From Leuctra nigra (lineage: Eukaryota; Arthropoda; Insecta; Plecoptera; Leuctridae), in NCBI GenBank assembly GCA_934045905.1, contig OW203767.1, forward strand, positions 24,431,073 to 24,495,072: a stretch of 64,000 bases of DNA, given 5' to 3'. Position numbers and translations under genes: made by a program. This document shows, in pieces, positions 1-13,200 of this stretch. Below the pieces are notes generated by a model. It saw nothing but the letters and a program-made list of their open reading frames with translations, ran no database searches and was not told where the DNA came from. The first letter of the stretch is position 1, and every line of letters starts with the position of its first letter.

Positions 1-200
1 GGAATTATGTACATGTATAGGGAATTAAACAAGCAAATAAAACACGGTCGCTTTGCCAACACAGCAAACAGCCGTTCGTTCAATCGAATTCTTATAATTC
101 TCTCTTTTCTCACAGCAATGTTACTAGAAAATCTATGAAATGTTATTCAGGGAACTTTTGTGCTGATGTTACACCCCGACACAACACATTTCGGTACCAT
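1..200 (-). pseudogene. Remnant of a THAP-type zinc finger (left arm)
   Basis: Mirror copy of the right-arm remnant, starting at ATG 200-198 on the minus strand. It keeps the same TGA but reads GCN in place of GCY at the second Cys, as in typical THAP domains. It runs to the window edge. Confidence 0.4.
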
Positions 201-888
201 TTTCGCCACTGAAATACGATTTTTGAATCAACCGAACTGACTTCCCTATGTGTTCTAATGGCGCGCGGCGACGAGCTGGCCCACAACCATGTTCCCGCCA
301 CTTGGGTCACGTGACTCGTGACGTATCAGGAGGCGGAGCGTTCTAGTGGTTAATTATCAAGTGGAATTGATGGGTCACTCATAGTCATGGTCAAATCCAA
401 GAAGATTTAAATTTAAATCCCCTTTTGGTATTTCCATATTTATTCACCTTGATCGCATCGCACCAGTAGTCAACCATTTTCTAAAATGCTATTAGGTATA
501 CACTCTCTTTTCCTGCCGTAGCAAGATCTTGGCAATTAACCACTAGAACGCTCCGCCTCCTGATACGTCACGAGTCACGTGACCCAAGTGGCGGGAACAT
601 GGTTGTGGGCCAGCTCGTCGCCGCGCGCCATTAGAACACATAGGGAAGTCAGTTCGGTTGATTCAAAAATCGTATTTCAGTGGCGAAAATGGTACCGAAA
701 TGTGTTGTGTCGGGGTGTTACATCAGCACAAAAGTTCCCTGAATAACATTTCATAGATTTTCTAGTAACATTGCTGTGAGAAAAGAGAGAATTATAAGAA
801 TTCGATTGAACGAACGGCCGTTTGCTGTGTTGGCAAAGCGACCGTGTTTTATTTGCTTGTTTAATTCCCTATACATGTACATAATTCC
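1..888. repeat. Large inverted repeat (foldback) with THAP fragments
   Basis: Bases 1-about 357 are almost perfectly repeated in inverse at about 532-888, around a 170-bp centre. Each arm carries the same divergently oriented short coding remnant. Position 1 still pairs with 888, so the left arm may continue beyond the window. Flanking target duplication therefore cannot be seen. Confidence 0.85.
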
Positions 889-892
889 CTAA
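689..892 (+). pseudogene. Remnant of a THAP-type zinc finger (right arm)
   Basis: A 68-codon frame from ATG 689 to TAA 890-892, broken by one TGA at 740-742. It begins MVPKCVVSGC and after the stop continues ITFHRFSSNIAVRKERII, which resembles the start of a THAP domain (CxxxxC, then xxFHRFPxDxxxRxxW). The later Cys and His ligands are missing. THAP domains occur in P-element-type transposases and in host THAP genes. Short and broken, so the call is tentative. Confidence 0.45.
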
Positions 893-1628
893 CTTGACTC
901 ATTTGATCATCCTGATATATAGGTGATTACCAAGTGCAATGCCTTCATACCTTCATACCTAGACGAAAATATTTACTTACTTCTAGTTTAGACCTACAAG
1001 AGTAAAAAATACCACCAACAAACTGTTTGTAGGTAAGTGGGTGGGTATAGGTAGGTATGTAGAAATAATCAACAAACCGTCAATAAATCCGTGAATAATA
1101 AACATCCGTAATAAAAATAACGTTCACCAGTGAATTATTCCTATTTAGTATAGGTACCTATAGATTGCTTACATAAATGTAGAGAGTAAGAAATATTCAG
1201 CTTCCCGCGCTAGCAAAAGCCAGGAATCAACACATTTGTCTGAAGTCCATATCTCGGTATAATATCCACTCACCAACAAACTATAACATTCTTTGAGTAG
1301 CCAATGGCCTTTCTACTTGCCTACATACTTCATAAAATAACTTTGATTAAAACAATATAACTTTTTTAACGATTTTATCCACGTAAGTTGCTGCAGGAAT
1401 CTTACGGCATCCTTGTTGGCCGGCAGAACTTGGGCCACGACAAAGCTGCCCCCTAGCGGCTGAGACGCGAACAAAAGTTAACTCCGCCCCGTTCTAGTGG
1501 TCAATTTCTGTTCTTAGCACGATCTTACAAGTAAGTTCACAACTTTCCTGAGCTTGAGCGGTGTGCGTATCCCCACCCCCCCCCCCCCCCCCCCCCTCCC
1601 TCGGTTATTCCATCTTCATCTATAACTC
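889..1628. other. Intergenic, no gene seen
   Basis: AT-rich DNA without a recognisable coding frame. A short stretch near 1485-1530 (GTTCTAGTGGTCAATT with a nearby AGCACGATCTTA) resembles the centre of the 1-888 palindrome. A poly-C tract spans about 1576-1600. Confidence 0.4.
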
Positions 1629-1902
1629 TGTTCCTAAGGCAGACACACTCATTGTTCTCGTTTTATGATGTATTAGGGAAACTTACAATGGACCTGACCC
1701 TATCGTAAAAACCTAAAAGTGTCAAAACATACCTCATAAATATATACATACCATTGTGGAATGATACTCCACCCCCTAAGCGACAAGGTTGTCAACGACT
1801 TCGAACAAGGGATGTGCAATAAATGGTCGAGGATACAATGAGAGCAAACGATTTTACGATACCTTATAAAACGAGAACAATGAGTGTGTCTGCCTTAGGA
1901 AC
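1629..1902. mobile_element. MITE-like inverted repeat
   Basis: Ends are about 38-bp inverted repeats starting TGTTCCTAAGGCAGACACAC and reading inward to CTCGTTTTAT. The interior is non-coding. No clear target duplication. Confidence 0.7.
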
Positions 1903-2034
1903 AAACACAAAATACCGACGGAAATCAAGAAATTTCCCAGTAGGTATAGCCTGGTAAAATCTGGCACACAGGTAGTACTACTAGTAATGACTAGATGTTT
2001 GGTTTTAGAACTGGAAATCTGGTGTGTACACTAG

Positions 2035-2440
2035 CCTGGAAATCTTTGGAAATCTGGAAAATCTTAGGAAATCTTAGAAATTTTGTTGAAATCTTTGGAA
2101 ATCTTAGGAAATCTTGTGAAATCTCTGAAATCTTGTAAAATCTGCAGCAATCACAAGAAATCTTGTGAAATCTGGGAAATCTTAAGAAATCTTTAAAATC
2201 TTTGGAAATCTTCGGAAATCTTAAACATTTTAGGAAATCAGGGAAATCTTTGAAATCAGGGAAATCTGAGAAATCTTCGGAAATCTTCGGAAATCTTTCG
2301 AAAACTGAAATATCTGAAATCTTAAAAATCTTCGGAAATTTGGAAATCTTTTGAAATTTTTGAAATCTCGGAAATCTTTGGAAATCTTAGAAATATTTGA
2401 AATCTACGGAAATCTTTGAAATCCGAAATCGGGTGTAGGT
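2035..2440. repeat. Degenerate short tandem repeat (GGAAATCTT unit)
   Basis: About 400 bp of loosely repeated GGAAATCTT/GAAATCTTAGG units, 8-12 bp each, with point changes. No coding potential. Confidence 0.85.
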
Positions 2441-3603
2441 ACACCAAGTCACCAACCAAAACTAATTAGTAATTAGTCGTTAACCCTCGCAGACAGGCAC
2501 GCGTTTCTCAAGAAATGGAGTCATTTTTGTGTATCCCTTTCACTTGTGGTATACACTGATACATTCTACTATACAAATGTGTGCTCCGTTCCTGTCCTAT
2601 GTATGAATCAGTGTGTTTTACACTTATCGTCTAGGATCAATGAGTAGACCTAACGACCCAACTTTTCAAACCACCACTGGTACATTTTTAGGTAGTTGCG
2701 TCATCGGATGTACCACCCTGTATTGTCACCTATTTATTATTCTAGATCGGACCACCATGTTTCCGTTTTGGAGTCTCTTGGCCCATTTCAGACATACCTT
2801 GAAACGATCGATCGATTATTCTTCAATCTACGTTGTGCAGTCGACTACAAATCAAGTTATGTGTCCGTCATAAACTTATGCAAGACATTAACCTAGGATT
2901 AACAATCAGCAATTTTATGTAGTAGTATAAAACTTCTAGTAGGTAACTGGAGAGTATAAAGATTACATTAATTCTCGGGTTACTTCCTAACTGAACACTT
3001 CAACAGCACACTTCAAAACGACTGACCTTCTTACTTCATGCAAATCACATAATTCTGCTCAACACCTCAAAAATTACTATCTTTAAAAAACATATAATAC
3101 TGCAATACCAGATAAGAGTCGGTAATTAAAAAGTCGCAGGAATTTGCACCGCGCTTCAAAAAGTGAACCTGTAAAAACGACTTAGCATTTTACGGTCCGC
3201 CGCTGTTAGTACCGCTATTGCCCATAAAACACGATTAGTCGTATAAAAAGATACCGGTCATCATCTCTAATCGCCATTGTCATTGCATGCAACTCCAATT
3301 GTCTTATCTGCAATCTAATCGGGCACGATCCATAGGTCAAAGATGTCCGAGCCACGACATAAAGAAGAGCACATGCCGTGATTGTGTGCTTGTTTTTATC
3401 CCCCCCCCCCCCCCCCCCCTCCCCACTCTTAGCAACAGGTTGTTTGGTATGTGAGACGTACACGTCTATCAGTCTACTTACAACGTCGACGGCGAAAGCA
3501 TGTGACAAACTATACTCCTGACACCCGTTAATAATGTGACCAGTGTTTGGACTATTGATTACAGAACGTTTTGTAGATATTTGTCTAGTCTTTTTGCGAC
3601 ATA
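2441..3603. other. Upstream flank of the GPAT gene
   Basis: No gene or mobile element recognised. A poly-C tract lies at 3400-3419. The promoter and 5' UTR of the acyltransferase should lie in the last few hundred bases if exon 1 at 3604 is correct. Confidence 0.4.
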
Positions 3604-3665
3604 ATGGCGGGTTTCGTTGAACTTTTCATACTTGTGGCGCTGTTGTATTGGTTATTCTATCCAAG
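3604..3665 (+). CDS. mino: GPAT exon 1: hydrophobic N-terminus
   Basis: Starts at ATG 3604, with an in-frame TAG five codons upstream (3586-3588). It encodes about 20 residues that are almost all hydrophobic (MAGFVELFILVALLYWLFYP) and ends in CCAAG before a strong GTGAGT donor. The split codon AG|A joins the exon at 16680 in frame, giving R-A-T-G-M. It looks like a signal anchor. The exon has no recalled family match, so it rests on frame, donor and hydrophobicity; translation could also start at Met 16690. Confidence 0.55.
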
Positions 3666-6600
3666 GTGAGTGGCTTGTAAACAGTCTGGCTGGTGTAACT
3701 TTTGTGCCAGGTTGCAGAATGTAACGAACACATATTATAGTCTGTGTGTGTTTGTCTGTATTGCATTGTCTTTGGCACCACCGTGTGTGGTTGGTTAAAA
3801 TAGCTCAAGTTTCTTTTACATTTTACCGTTGTATTGGAAATGGTAATATAACCTTTCATTTCAGAGAACGATGGCCGGCGTGTATACTTACTTGCATCGT
3901 GCTAAATTAGTAAATCTCGATCAGAGAAAAGAAACTTGTGCGACCTAACTATAACATTTAGGTAGGTTAGTTTAGATATTTGACTTGCAAATTAATGATT
4001 TCTCTATCTTCATCGGTACTCCGTGCCGTGGGCCTTCATAGGTGACAGTCGTTTGGTTCGGTTTGGAAGATCTAGCACATAATATGTTAAGTGCATCATA
4101 CTTTCTTAAACAAAAACGTAAGGATTTAATTTAATGCTGTGTGCACACGTTTGGGCCAATTATTCTTTTGAAATATTTTTTGCCACCCAAATACAATTTA
4201 GGCGCATCCTGGTGAGCGTTGTAGATGTATACATAATTTAGTATTACACTTAACAAAACATAAAATGGTGTTTGAGCGAAACGGATTGTCTGCTTGTGTC
4301 AGGTTCCTTGAGAATAATTCCTTGATATTATCAATGAAATTATAGCTCATCTACTAGAGTAAGATGAAGAGTTAGCAAAGACATCGCATGATGCCATCAA
4401 ATTTTCTTTTATCAGACAATCCGTTCATTTCGAATACCGTTTCATCTTTTGTTGGGTGTACATTATTGGGATGTATGTATTGGTTGTTCATTAGGAAAGA
4501 ATGGGACCTTGTCATGACATTAATCACCCCAACATTGGCCACAGAATGTATGTCAATGGGAATCGAACCCGATCCTCTATGACTGGGATGTGTCTGCACG
4601 GAGCCACTGAGACTCTTTATGAACTTATCTCTGAACTCCTCAATCGCTGATTCGCTCTGAACTGAACAGCTGTTATTTCGCTCAGTTATCTCGACATGTG
4701 CTGTTGTTTGATAACCCCGTGGAAATGAGAACAATAACTGAATGAAGAAAGGTCATGCTGCTCTTTTTATGCGATATCGTTCACCAGTTTTAAAACTATT
4801 AGCTCGCTTTTATTGCTACTGCTAAGCAGTATTATCAATTAACATAATTACACAATTCAACTTCTTGCAAAATAATAGTCAGTATTTTTCATTATTACCT
4901 ACCAAGGACGTCTAAGAAAATATGCACATTTAAAATAATGTGAGAAAAAAACACGTAATAATAGACAGATAATGTCAAAAACGTTCAAAAATGGTTAGAA
5001 TTGAGTTAAAATACCAAATAATTTCCGGGACTCAAAATTGCATCTAAATGAATGACTTTGATCCAAAATATTCTCGGTGGCTGCGCCCCCAAACCCCCTG
5101 TTTTCCACTGTGATTTCTCCAAAGATCAGTAATGTCTGGCCCTCCCCGAAATTTCATCCTGGATACGCCATGCTACATAGGTACAAATTATTGCCAGCGT
5201 TTCATCAAATCCTTTTCTGTAATATTATCTAGTATTTCTGACTTTTCAACATGTCAACGCTAGCAACGAGTGATAAAAGATAAATTAATTTCTATCAGTA
5301 ATGCAGACTCTGCGGTATTTTCAATTATAAATAATCGGAACCGAGATTGCCGCAGTAACACACAGTTGCGTGTACGATGACAACTGCGAACTTATAATAG
5401 TTCTGATAGCTGACGCTCTTAATGATACCTAGTCGATAATAGGGAAGTGAAGTTTAGATTTTAAAATAATACATAATTTATGAAAGTTGAGATGTTGTTG
5501 AAGACATATGTGGTATTATTTTTGTTGTGTGATGAATAGTTTTCAAGGAACGAATTTACAAAGTTTGGTATTTTGTAGCTGTCCATGAAACACAATTTGA
5601 CGTCACATGCCGAGTCGGGCCGTATAGATAATGTTAGCCAGAGCTGGTTCTTGCATCCCGTAACACAGGGAATTCGGCGTGTGACGTACCTACAGCTTGT
5701 TTTTGCAGACTGAGTGAAATGTAGAAAACTAATAAATTAATTATGGGAAATATATGATTTAAAAAAATATAAAAAAATCGCATTGCTGTTTGAGGCTTTT
5801 CTGTATATAAATAAAATATAGTCTCAACATTCACCTATTCCCCATTGTAGTTTGATACACCTTGAAGGTGATAAAATGTAAGCTGCATTTTCTGCAATAA
5901 AATATTCCAGAGTCGAACGAGCGTCGACTATTACAACTAATGGTTCACATCTCTGTTCTTTTACATTTTGTCACAAAAGATTCATGTGTAAGGGTTACCC
6001 ATGCCGGGCAGGTCAGTGGTGAGGCCCAAACAAAGAGCAGCCAGGGTCGACCTGTCCATGGCCTCCCTCGAATTTGCGGTCCTCTTGGGCCGGTCTCCAC
6101 CCTCGAGGCAGTTGTCCTACTGAATTAGGTCCATGCCCGAAGACTCCCTCCCCCCGGTCTATTCCCATTTCCGACCTGTCCTTCCCACCAGAGCTGGACT
6201 CCCCCGGGTCGGGCCCCTTTTGTCGACCACTCCTATGACCTGCCTTAATATTCAACAAAGTTAAAATACATCTTAATATGCGCAAAATGACCTCTTCGTC
6301 GACGCGCCATTAAACACTATTACTTCATTATTATACACAATTATTCACTATTATACTTCATTGCTATCCTGTTTGGTAACCTATTGATTTCTAGCAAGAT
6401 CCGTCCATTGATTTAACCGGAATATTGGTTTTATACTATTATACTATTACTTATACTTCATTGCTATTCAGTTGGGTAACCTATTGATTTCTAGCAAGAT
6501 CCGTCCATTGATTTAACCGGAATATTGGTTTTATACTATTATACTATTACTTATACTTCATTGCTATTCAGTTGGGTAACCTATTGATTTCTAGCAAGAT

Positions 6601-8477
6601 CCGTCCATTGATTTAACCGGAATATTGGTTTTATACTATTATACTATTACTTATACTTAATTGCTATTCAGTTTGGTAACCTATTGATTTCTAGCAAGAT
6701 CCGTCCATTGATTTTACCGGAATATTGGTTTTATACTATTATACTATTACTTATACTTAATTGCTATTCAGTTTGGTAACCTATTGATTTCTAGCAAGAT
6801 CCGTCCATTGATTTAACCGGAATATTGGTTTTATACTATTATACTATTACTTATACTTCATTGCTATTCAGTTTGGTAACCTATTGATTTCTAGCAAGAT
6901 CCCTCCATTGATTTAACTGGAATATTGTTAATTAAATGGCAATCTAATAGAGAATCTGTGTGAAAATGGAAATGGAACCGTCTGAGCTGACCTACTATAG
7001 AATGTCACGCGTCAATATATACTTCATCCGATGTCATCAAGTATTGATCAGCAATCCCTTTCTTTCGATCCATACCGTTTTCATGGCCAAGTGTCTATAT
7101 CGCTCCCAAAATCGATGCCCAGAAACTGTCTGCAAAACAAACAAAATCGATCCACCAATTCCTAATTAACTTCTTTCCCCAGAGAAAAGCATTACCCTTC
7201 TAATAATCATTCCTTAACTACTCGCGCCATTTATTATTGCTCCAATGACAGAGGAGTCCGTTGTTAGTTGTTACATGCGATAGCGGATTGTTGTTATTAC
7301 TGTATTATACAGCGGTAGTTATCATGAACGTCAATTGTGTTGTTTGTAAAGTCCGCCCAATAAAACTAATGGACAATTATGACAGTGATGATGTGAATGA
7401 TAGGGAGGATGGACGTAGTAATAGCATGGTCGTGCCATGGGCGCTGCCCCATGATCTCGCTTGCCGCGGAGGAGGAAGGTTATGAAGCCTGGTTGACACG
7501 GTTCAATGTTTCTTCATTGAGCAGTCAACAACGATGGACTCCCTAGTTATTTTGCTTCAATTTCACGTCTATAAGTTAGTACCTATGGTTATTCGTCGAT
7601 CCTAAAGAAATGAATTCGGGACGCTGAATTGCAGTGGCGGACTGGCCAAGGGTGCTGAAATGTGATTTGAACCAGGGGATCGATAGATAACTTGCTGTTT
7701 AAACTTCTTATTTTTTTGCCATAATTTTATTTATTTTTGAACAATTTTGCTTTTTTCAAAGTGTACCTATGCACTTTTTTTTATTTGTTCACCCCTTGCT
7801 CGGGACCTTTTACGGTTTTTTTAAATTCCCTGCCTTCTTTTTTTTCAATTTGCCGTTACATTCACTGGTTTGTCCATTCCCTTTGCCTCGTTCTTTACTT
7901 CTCCTGCTGAATTGGGCTAATTTGGGTATAATATCAAGTCACAGTGTCTAGATATCAAAAGCATCGTGAAATGTTAACAATTGACAAGATTGTTCCAGTA
8001 TCTTTGTTGTGTCAACAGATACATTAACAAAAATTGTGGTATTCATTTTAACATGTAAATGGTTTTCATACAGCTTCTCTTACGCTTGGACTGCTCTGTA
8101 ACGGATATTAACTTGCTCATAATGATGCAATAATCGTTCGAATGGATACACACACCTCTCTGTTGATTACACCAAGAGTCGTTGACTTTTGATTCGCAAC
8201 AACAATGGGCGCGGGATCTAGTCGGGCGCTAGCTCGACGCTGCCAAGCACCGCTCTAATACAACGTGCGAGCTACTACCAGAGACTTATACCGCAACGGC
8301 TTAAGTGGTCGAAACGACGTGTCGACAGGCATACATGCAGTGAGAAATGAAAGTTGAAAATCATGGTTATCGGGTATATTTAGCCACCTGACAACACCTA
8401 ACCAAATATCAAAGTGCTGCGTTCATCCCTTCGGGGTGAATTTTGGGCCTCAAACATGCAAGGATTGACTTTCATGG

Positions 8478-8530
<53 letters not shown>

Positions 8531-10185
8531 AGCTAGCTAGTTAGGCACGTCGTTTTGCTTGCCCTTTTCTACAGATTGCACGGTTTGGTCTAGAGAGTTG
8601 AAATTTGGTAGACACATAGAGTCCCCCTTCTCACGCGTACTTCTGAAAGAAAATCTGAAATATTTTGACCGGAAGTGAATTTATCCAATTTTAAATTTTA
8701 ATTTTTTTCAAAAGTCAAACGGGTCCACCGACAGTTTTGAAATTTGGCAACATTAAAGACAATGTATTGCTAGACACTCCACTTCAAGAAAAAATAAAAA
8801 TTTCAAACCGGAAGTGGAAAATTTATCAATATTAAGCGTTCCGCTCTTCCCCTTCATCTACTAACTTACTGCATGTTGAAATCTTCGCCCATTTGCTTGT
8901 TATAGAAATCGGCAGCAGACTGCGTCTCGATAGATATTTGTCGACTAATTGTGCTGTTCATAGAAGAATTCATGATGCACTTCATAATTTTGTCACATTG
9001 AAAGATTCAAACCTCAAATATAGGTACCTCAATATGACGACAGAATATGACGTAGTATCAACCATTTGAGAAAACTAGTTTGGATAGTATTTATGAATAT
9101 TCAAGTATTGGGACAATAATACAAACGAATAACAGACATCGATTCCGTTCCATAATGACATCTTTATTTCTACTACTTCACGTATGAATATTATAATATC
9201 TAAATTTATTTCAGTTTCGAGAGTATGGAAACTTCTTTTTGTGTAGAATAAAGAATAATAGATTAACTACGCACAATGAACAATGGTATTCTGACGCCAA
9301 TCGAATGCCTTGTGCGAAAGGTGTTTACAAACATGGTCAATTATGCAATGGCATTTTTAAAAGAATACCTAATGCACGAAATAATTCATACTGTCTAAAA
9401 TATCAAAACAAACAATAAATCAATTAGATGCATCAACAATATGCCATCACTATCAGGAATAAAGACCGGTAGACTAATTGATTGTATGATCTATGCGTAA
9501 TAAACACATACACCCCCTCCCCCCCCCCCCCCCCCACACACACACCATAATCAATAAACAACAACAATAAAAGGTCATTTAATATCGTGAATCGTCATTG
9601 CTTGGAGAATAAACAATACACATTCAGATCTATTCAGTGGCTGGTGGATTAGGGGTGGGGGTTGTGTTGTGAGCGTATCAGAGGTTTGGTTTCCTATGTT
9701 GTCTTGACACTTTTAAACGAATACAAATGTACGTAGATGACACTTGTTTTAGAATATAACATAATAGATTCTACTGCAGTAGGAGGCTGTCTTCTAGCAC
9801 AATTGTATTTTCAAATAACTTATTTTCACACTATTTATTGTAAAATTGTATACTTCAAGACAATGAGTAAGCACACGACTCGTTCGAAGACGTCCCCAGG
9901 GTAAAATTAGTAATCGTAAAGGACTTTTATTTAAAGCCATTTCATTCAAAATGAAATAAAAAAATCTTATTCATAAATTACATTCATAACTATATTTGGT
10001 ACTTTTTAAAAGAATTTGAACATTAGCTTGTATATTACATGACGTGTTGGATAAAGTCATATTTTAAACAATGTTTTTTTCACTTGAGTCTTGACAAGCA
10101 ACAGTTTTTTTTAAATGTATAGGTACGCACTGAATGGGACCGAGGAGATAAAATACGCTCCGTGTTACCATTTTTTCTCATTGTT

Positions 10186-10224
<39 letters not shown>

Positions 10225-13200
10225 TAATCATTTGAGATTTTTTATGTTAATTATCATTTAGTGAGATTTAAACAAAATATGTGTAGGTACATTGATTTTT
10301 AATTGATTGTCCCTCGTACATACCGATGTAAGCGGTAGACACCTTAGGGAATTTATAAGCGTGTGATCAAGGATTATGCGTCTGTTCTCCGGCAAAAATA
10401 GTGCTTTAGCTTCTCGGGTATCTTGGCAATCAGTCAGGTACAATCAGGTTGACCGTTCTTTGTTGGTTTGTTCGTGTGTTGGTGTGTTTTGTGACTGTTA
10501 ATGATATACGTCCTACTCCTTCCCAACCAGCACTATAAACACCAGGTGGCTCAGCTAGTTAATCTTAAAGGAACTCTAGGTTGACATCTTCAAAATCAAT
10601 TTTCACAACAAGGCAATATCAAATGGCCACATCCTTTGCCGTAATTCCTTTAACTTTCAGTAGTGTCTCTCTGCGCATGAACAAAGGAAAAGGCTTCTTG
10701 GTATGAACGTTCTTATTTTCTCCTACACCCTTTGACCGATCTCAACCAAATTTGGTGTACTCATTCTATATGAAATAACCCATACCGTATGATACTTGAT
10801 CCCTTCCACCATCCCCTAATTTAAAAAATCACCCGTAGGTAATAATAGAAAATTATATATGCATATTCTGCATAACCCCACTCGTGATCTTTGGTACGTT
10901 TTTAAACTGTTGGCGGAAAAATTTGCGGCATAATCCATGTTATGGAACTATCACTAAACAGCAGTGTTGGATTAGTTCCTCAAAAAAAGGAACTAGTTCC
11001 AGTTCAAATAAAGAACTGGTTAGTTACCTACCTGGAAAGTTTCCAGAAACTGGAAAGTTAACTTATGAAATAAGTTCCTTTTAAGTTATATTGCCTTCCA
11101 AAACACATCCGGATTTTATTTAAAATGTGCTGTAAACATCTGTAAGCCTTAACGCTTTACCAATAGAGTTTAAATTACACAAAAAAGTGAACTTAGAAGA
11201 ATTTAAAATTAAGGAAACGCATTTACAATCATCTACCTTTCGTGTACCTTTCAGTTTACCAACTGGCAACTAATATGCGTAGTACGAGATGACGCACAAA
11301 TTCCGGTCTACACCGGAACAATACACCTACAATTTACGTTATTCACAAGTTGTGAACTTTTAGCAATTTAAAAGTTGAGATAACTCATATTCAACCAAAA
11401 GAAATTGACCCTTTCGTTATACTAACTTGGGAACTATTGGAAGAAAAACAGAAATTTTTAGACAAGAAGTGACGTTGTTGGCGTTAACAATGTAATGATA
11501 GGTAACACTCAATGATCAATGAAAGCTGCTGTAAACTACCACCTCATGTGACATGTTGTACAAAAACAAAAACTTGTATATAGACTGCCAAGCACCTTTC
11601 CCCCTAAAAAGATTGAGATCTAAAAGAAGGTCGCAGCAATAATATATTGTTGAAACATTTTCGCACTTAAAATTCGTGAAATCATTTCGCCCAGTTACTG
11701 CCGCCAAGCACAACATTATAAACCAAACATTGTACCCAAATTTGAGATTGAAAAAATCTCTATGTGAACCATCATAGTATAAACTTTAAAACAATTATAC
11801 TCATTTAAAACTAAAAATAGAAAGTATTCAAATTTTAAAAACGTAAACAAAATCAATTTAAAAACATTTTTTTTTACATAACTTAAAATACAAATTAAAA
11901 AAAATTATTTAAAATTAAATAAAACAAAATATAAGTAAAAAAAATAAAAATAAAGCTTGGCGCATTGAATTTGCACCGTCATGTTGACTTCTTCCTTCTT
12001 TCCTTCATCATCTTCTTCTTCCTCTTTCTTTCGTCGTCTCCTTGGTCGACATTTTCTTTTTATGTTGCCCCCTCCTTGACACAATGCGCCAAGCTTTATT
12101 TTTATTTTTTTTACTTTTATTTTGTTTTATTTAATTTTAAATATTTTTTTTTAATTTGTATTTTAAGTTATGTAAAAAAAAATGTTTTTAAATTGATTTT
12201 GTTTACGTTTTTAAAATTTGAATACTTTCTATTTTTAGTTTTAAATGAGTATAATTGTTTTAAAGTTTATACTATGATGGTTCACATAGAGATTTTTTCA
12301 ATCTCAAATTTGGGTACAATGTTTGGTTTATAATGTTGTGCTTGGCGGCAGTAACTGGGCGAAATGATTTCACGAATTTTAAGTGCGAAAATGTTTCAAC
12401 AATATATTATTGCTGCGACCTTCTTTTAGATCTCAATCTTTTTAGGGGGAAAGGTGCTTGGCAGTCTATATACAAGTTTTTGTTTTTGTACAACATCATA
12501 TTATCGGTCGTCCAAGCACTCTGTGGCCTTGACTCTGGCAATAGATTCAAGGTCTCTCTATCAATAACACTATCAGGCGCGGCGTATCGGTACTCGGTAG
12601 GCATGCGGTTTATGTGCGGTTATTTGTCTAGAGCTTTTGGTAGCAGCTTTTTTTTAGTTGTGTTTTTAGTCGATTTTCTGCAACTGAGTGATTAAGATGA
12701 TGACAGGGGGTCGAGGGGCGAACAATTAAAAAAATAAAGGCACACTTCGAAAATAAAACGGAATAAAATAAAAAATAAATCACATCAAAATCTGCTCAAA
12801 ATCAAAAATAATAATACAAATCACTGAACGAAATGGAAAAAAATCAAAGAAAAATATAAAAATCAAACGAAAATCAAAAATATAAAAAAATCACCCAAAA
12901 ATCTAAAAAAAATCTTTTGCAAAAAAAACTAAAATCAACTATCATAAAAAAACAAAAAAGAATCGAAAAATCAGTTGTACACTAAAATTTTGAGTTGTTA
13001 ACCCCTCGCAGGGGGTACGGATAGACGGTGGGAATGACGTGGTCGTGACTATTAGTAGGAAACCTTCCCAGCATTTCCCTCTCGACTGAGGGACTCGACG
13101 TGACGGAGGACTCCAAGTCAAGGTTACTCCCGGAGCTAACTTGCTCCATGTGATGTGCCTTATCACTGGGTGTGGGCGAACTCTTATCGAGATCATCCTT

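Noticed and set aside
5940..6285. GC-rich patch with overlapping open frames on both strands
   Set aside because: No recognisable domain, no convincing splice sites and no repeat partner; could be an old insertion but nothing supports a gene.
12333..12695. 120-codon frame, identical in its first 54 codons to a minus-strand frame at 11716
   Set aside because: The identity is explained by the inverted arms of the foldback element. No homology known, so it is not listed as a gene.
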